Part shown: positions 37,501 through 43,500 of the stretch, piece after piece
How the letters are laid out: each line of letters begins with the position of its first letter
Numbering within the stretch: the stretch's first letter is position 1
From: Branchiostoma floridae
Taxonomy: Eukaryota; Chordata; Leptocardii; Amphioxiformes; Branchiostomatidae
NCBI RefSeq assembly: GCF_000003815.2
Contig: NC_049991.1
Coordinates: forward strand, 4,653,857 to 4,701,536
Reading direction: 5' to 3'
Length of the DNA stretch: 47,680 bases
Made by a program: the position numbers and the translations under genes
The notes under the pieces: model-generated
Told to the model about the DNA's origin: nothing
Seen by the model: the letters and a program-made list of their open reading frames with translations, nothing else
Databases searched by the model: none

Positions 37501-40500
37501 GTTTGCTTCGCTCACTCGGTGTTTTATTCAATGATTATAGGATCATGACACGGCGGGCTGGTCATTGAACTTTGAATGTATTACTGTAACAGTAACGCAA
37601 ATTAAGTTTATCAAAGGACGCTCAGCAACTGCCTACAAAGTCGTAATGATAAAATTACAGTAGTAACCGAGTAACACAGTTGCTTAAAAGTTGCAATAAT
37701 CTTATTTAAAATTTGACGCACCTCATAGAGATTCCCGTCCTTAGAGCACCCACAGCTGCTTAAAGGCACGCAGTGGGCACCGCTGAGCACATAACCGTTA
37801 TCACAGACACACGACTCCACGCAGTTCTTCGTACAGGGCCTCGGGCCGGAGTCTGCGCATGTGCGGGGGCAGGGAGTGGCACACTGGGAGTAGTGACTGT
37901 GAGGTGGACACGGCACCGCTGTGGAAAAAGAAGTGGAGTAGATTTTAGACTTTAAATGAGACATTTCTATTTCTATAAAAGAATTCCAAGTAAAGAAAGT
38001 AAAGCTATGTATTAGTACTTAAGTTGTACCGCGTTCATTTGTATTCGGCCCAATATCATTAAGTAAGACAACGTCAAATTATGCATTTTCTCTAGTCAAC
38101 CGGTGCAATGGCCGTAGAGTGTTCACCTTGCATTCGGTAGGTTGTGAGTTAAATCCCCGACCGAGTCATACCAAAGACTTTGAAAATCACGGTGCATGCT
38201 GCTTTGTCTGCTTAACACTCGGCATTCGAGAAATAGTATGGAAGTTGGCCAAACACACCACTACCAGTGGACTAGCTCGGGCCTGCTGTAGTGATTCCAC
38301 AAAATTGCATGGCGCAGGGATACTGAAAAGAAGATGGGCGCCATCTGGTGCAGGGAGAACTTTAACTATTAGTCTGGTCACAACTAGTGTACAAACCACA
38401 GAAGCCTCTCCTCCTCCATTGCTGTGGTTTCCCTCCCGCTGATACGCATGCGTCAGCGTACGCCTGTAAGTTCTGACACAGCACTAGCTGGTCGCCCCGG
38501 TACGCCGCCATGTCGAACACGCACGTCTCCACGAACTCCGTTGGACTCACAATGGAGTTACAACTCTGTAGAACAGAAAATTGAAGAAAACATAACATAC
38601 CTCCGTTAAGTATCTAGAGTGTTTGCGATTCTTTCAAAATACAAAAAATAATACAACCATACTCTCTCTAGCTCCCTACTTTTGACCATGTCTTCTCCCT
38701 GCCAATCTTCATGTTTCTGTCATCCTCCTACGGCATTAGCTTATGGGGCCCTGCTATCTCATGCCCTATCAGTGGTTATTATGATTGTCGCCACAAACTA
38801 GCTGTCAACTAATCAGAGAATAGGCTTTTCTTGGGCTTTTCGTTGTTGCAAGCTGTCTCGCAAAGGCCACTGGGAAGCTATTAGCCAATCATGTTACGTA
38901 TTACATGGCTCCATCCTCCTACGCCCGATCCCCAACGGCTGACTGCCCATATAAGGGCAAGCTCATTAATATTTATAAGTAGGGCGGTCTCTAACTGGTC
39001 TGAGTGCACAAGATAACAGAGGTAAACACAAGGAGTTTTGACACGACTATGGTCCCTCTGCGTAGGAGAATGGTTTCTGTTTGCCTGAAAGAGTTTCCAG
39101 TCACAACTCGGGAACAAACTTGGACCAGGGCCAGAGAGAACAAAGCTTAACACACCAACACAAACAAACTGACCTAAAATGATACATCTGTTTGTTAGTA
39201 AATTAACAAAAGAATACCAATGCTGGAAAAACGTTATTTGTCCAAAGTACCGCAACGTAACATTTCGGTGTTGATAGCAGAAATGAAATGGATTATTCTT
39301 TTTTGAATGGAAGATTGTTTTTACTGGAACTGGCTGTTGAAATGGACCCATATGGATACCTAGAGACTCTTCTATAGAAACTGGATGATGAAATGGACTC
39401 ACGTGAATACTCTTCTATAGACAAAATGGTATATTATACACTGTTTTGACGTGATCCATTCAGCCAATTATTTACTACAAAGCAAGCTTTGCTGGTTTAT
39501 AAATGGAGCAAATTGGAACAGAAGTACGTTTTTGTAGTATTTGACGTACCCGAAAAGGTCCGTTTGCAGCTTTGAGAAGTCCACACTTGCTCGGATGCAG
39601 GTATCTCTGCCGATCAGCCGGGCGGATGTCGTTTGAGTCAAAATTGTCCTGAGGTCTTGTGTCCGGGCAGCTGGAATAGAAAGATTTCAGTTATATTCTT
39701 ACCTCTGAAAACCGCCTTAAAACACTGCTAGAGATATACAGGCACTAGGTCAAATAGCTGAATGGTATGTTTCAACTGAGCATCGTTTTTTAATGTAAGA
39801 TCGATGACACCATGAGGAGGGGGTGATGGCAGTCATCGTCATCTCTCACCCTTACTCAGCAACCGAGACGGGGAGTGCCATAGGCTTCTTTTCATCTACA
39901 TTTTGCAAGTTTACTATAGAATCACGTGGTGTGAGCTGACTGCGTTATCATGCTAGAAGAGACCTTTCGTCGGGCGAATGTTAGTCACTTGCAGCTTTCT
40001 AGAGCTTACTCTAAGAAAATCTAATTAACGTTTGATATCTTAGAAAACAAAGCAAGATAAGTTCAAGTCATACGTGTCGTCATCAGGAGCGATCCAACTG
40101 TTTCCGTACAGAAGGGAGGTGGAGGCGACCTGTCCTCCCGGCATCAGGTTGTCGTCGTTCGGCTGGCCGTTGTAGTTTCCGCACATTCCACTAAGCTGGA
40201 ACATAAAATTCTTTTAGTAATAGTGTATGGTACAGACTACAGACTTCATAATTGATTTCAATACAGCCGGATACAGGCCCTTTCAATCTGATTCCGTTGA
40301 AGATTTGTAACGTAAGAAGTCTGTGGATGGCGTAAGTAAATCCACCTCCTGAGGCTCCTCGCGCGAACGGTTGGTTCATTCTCTTACGCAAAGGCGAAAC
40401 AGAGTCGTCAGAGGGACTCCATCTGTTTTCACCTCTGCTTGCCTGAGGTTAATATATGGGTACCGGGGGCGTCGCCACAAACCAGCTGCCAGCCAATCAG

Positions 40501-43500
40501 AGAACAGGCGATGAGAGAGCTAAAGCTGTCCCGCAATGGCCGCTGGGAAGCTATCAGCCAATCATGTTACGTATTACCATGGCTTTGTTTGCTCACCATG
40601 CCGACGCCCGATCCCCAACGGCTGACTGCCCATATAAGGGAAGCTCATTAATATTCATTAGCAAGGCACCTCTAATAACCGAATACTGTGGATGAGTTGT
40701 CAGGGGTGATATCATAGGCTTTGCCGTGATTGTCAACCCTGAGTGTGAGGATGGGTTGGTTGGCCGGAGGGGAAACATGAACTTAAGCGTGGACTGACTC
40801 CCCTGGCCAATTTCCCGATTCTTTTGCCGAATTCTACGATCTCCGTACCCGTGTAAATAGGAAGGCCTGGTGGAGGCTGGTCAAGTGATGATTTCATACA
40901 ACGACTTCATGTAGTCTCAACTATGGCCATCCTCCTAACACAGGGACATCCAACGGCAAAACCGCCTGTCTAGATGCACCCCGCTTTATCAACCGTCACC
41001 CTTTGTTCCTATGGGCGTCGCCACAAACCAGCTGTCAGTCATTCAGAGAATAGGCCTTTCAGTTTTCAAACGGGATATCGCATATATAAGGGCAAGCTAG
41101 TTCATATTTGTAAGCAGGGCGGTCAGGAACTAAGGGTGACGGTTGAGAAAGCAGGGTACATCCAGACAGGCGGTTTCGGCGTCGGAGGTCCCTGCGTAGG
41201 CTAGGGTCACAATTGGCCCGGTGCCCGTCAGGGATGTAGCCCCGGCCGGGCTCTGAAGTCGGGCGGACACCGGCTGTTTACCGACTGTCGTGGTCACAAT
41301 CAAACGTTGCCTTCGCGCTGCCCCATGGGGGTCCCGGAGTGTTCCGACGGGCACCCCGTCATTTTTCTTTAAAAAATTTCCACCTTCCTAGGTTCGTCTC
41401 CGGCAGACACCCGTCAGATGTTCTGACGGTGTCCTGTAGTCACCCCTGCGGGGTCCGACAGGGTAACGTTTGTCTCTCACAGCCCGGTGGGGCAGTTGTA
41501 GGGTCCCTGTCGCATGCCCTGCGAACAACGGCAGGGAACCAGGCAGGCTCCTGGTGGGCACTCTTTAAGGGGTATAAAAACAAGCATTGCCTGCATTCAC
41601 TTAAGGTAGTACATCATTGAACTTGGAGTACTGGTGCGGTACGTCGGGGTCCGTTCACTGCGGCACGGTTTTTTTCGCCAACTTTTCCTCGCACTGACGT
41701 ACGGCACTGTTACGTTTCTAAACTAAACTAAATAAACATGTTATTGGAATTTTTAATGTCGGCGGATGACTTGCCAAACTGTTGAGGCCTATATTTGTAA
41801 AACGAAAAAAAATGGCTTATGGGTCCGAATGACTGCAAGTTTGGCGTTCCGTCGGCCAATTGCAGAGGAAACGTCCTTCTTCAGCCAAACATCTTTCTTC
41901 AGCTTGTTTCTATAGTCTGGGGTTGTAATATCGTAAAAAACATAGAAGCTTTCTATGAAGGAGGCTATCTGTTCGTCCTGCTTCTCAGTGATGCAGCCTA
42001 TTATGTGGTCTGTTGCGTGGTGTGTTGTCCTATCCCCCTCTGTTCAGCCCTTGTCTGCAGAAGTTTCTGTTACTGAATTCTTCCGCCTGCCTAGTGGGTT
42101 AAGCGCTGTTTCCCCTGGTCTTCTCCTTTCCCTTGGTATAGCGCTATGCACTTAACTCCACTGTAATACGAGAACTGTGTGATACGTGTAAGTTCACGGC
42201 TTTTGTCCTTTCACGTGATCTGTGACGTCACATATTTGACCCGGTGTTACGAATTACACACTTTTATTCCGTAAACCTGGTCTTTGACGTAACGAATTTA
42301 TTCCGACAGACTGCCGGCAACCTGGGGTCCCTCTCGGTGTTGTCACGATTAGGTCGCGGGGTGGTTGTACGAGCGGGTCCCTGGTTCATTTTAACTCAGA
42401 CTTAAATTGAACCAGGGTCCCGACCGGGCCTCAAAATACCCCGGCAGCCGCGAGGTGTCCCACAGGGCAACGCAGGGGTCACGCCCGAAAGTGCCAAAAA
42501 ACAGCCCGTGAATTGCCCGGCAGGGCCCCTTTTTCGAATTGTGACCTAAGTCGTAGGAGGATGAACTATTGCCTGTAGCCTACCTTTCCTTTGTAGGAGG
42601 CTGGAGCCTTGATCTCCACACGGTGGTTCCCGTCGTACGTGAGTGAGAAGCAGCGGTCCGTCTGGATCATCACGTTCAACCCGCTGATGGAGATGGAGAC
42701 CTTGCGGTTCAGGCAGACAGGGAGGCTTCGGCGGTATCCATTCACCTAGGGAAAGGTATGGAGAAATTCAGTTAAACCTGGCCGGGCAACCGCCTGACAC
42801 AGGCAATCATCTGCCACAGGCAAAAAACTGGAACAGATAACCACATGGGACAGGCAATCAACTGGCACATGCAACCATCTGGCACAGGCAACCACCTGGG
42901 ACAGGCAATCATCTGGGACAGGCAATCACCTGGTACAGGCAAACACCTTCATCAGACATCCACCTGGCGCAGGCAACCACCTGAATCAGGCAACCACTTG
43001 GCAAAGGCAACCACCTCACAAAGGCAGCCACCTGACACAGGCAGCCACCTGACACAGGCAGCCACCTGACACAGGTAACCACCTGATAAAGTAAACACCT
43101 GGCAACCATTTCGGTTCTCAGTTCACACTGCTCTCAACAACTAAAAATGACTGACAGAAGCACTCATCTTTGAACCCAGCTGCAGATTTTCGTAGGGGAT
43201 GGTCACCTACCAATCATCAGACTTATTACTGGCAAGTAAACTTTATGGAGAAACCACTCCTCGAAAACCGGTTCTTTTGAGTGGTAGCTGAGAACAGATT
43301 TGACTGCAAACTATAAGGGTCAAATGCAGCCGCATTATGGAATATTGTTGCAAATTTGCCAAGCTGAGGCCATAGGTATGAAAAGTACTTTGAACTTACT
43401 AGGACGTCTCTCCCGCCCCCGCTGCGAATCTGGATCTTGTACCCGTACACGGTCACCTCCACACGGTCGCAGAAGGCCACCCGCTGGCTCCGACCGGGAC

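Noticed and set aside
38100-38442. Plus-strand open frame with basic N-terminus near 38119
   Set aside because: It overlaps the C8 exon border on the other strand and has no domain.
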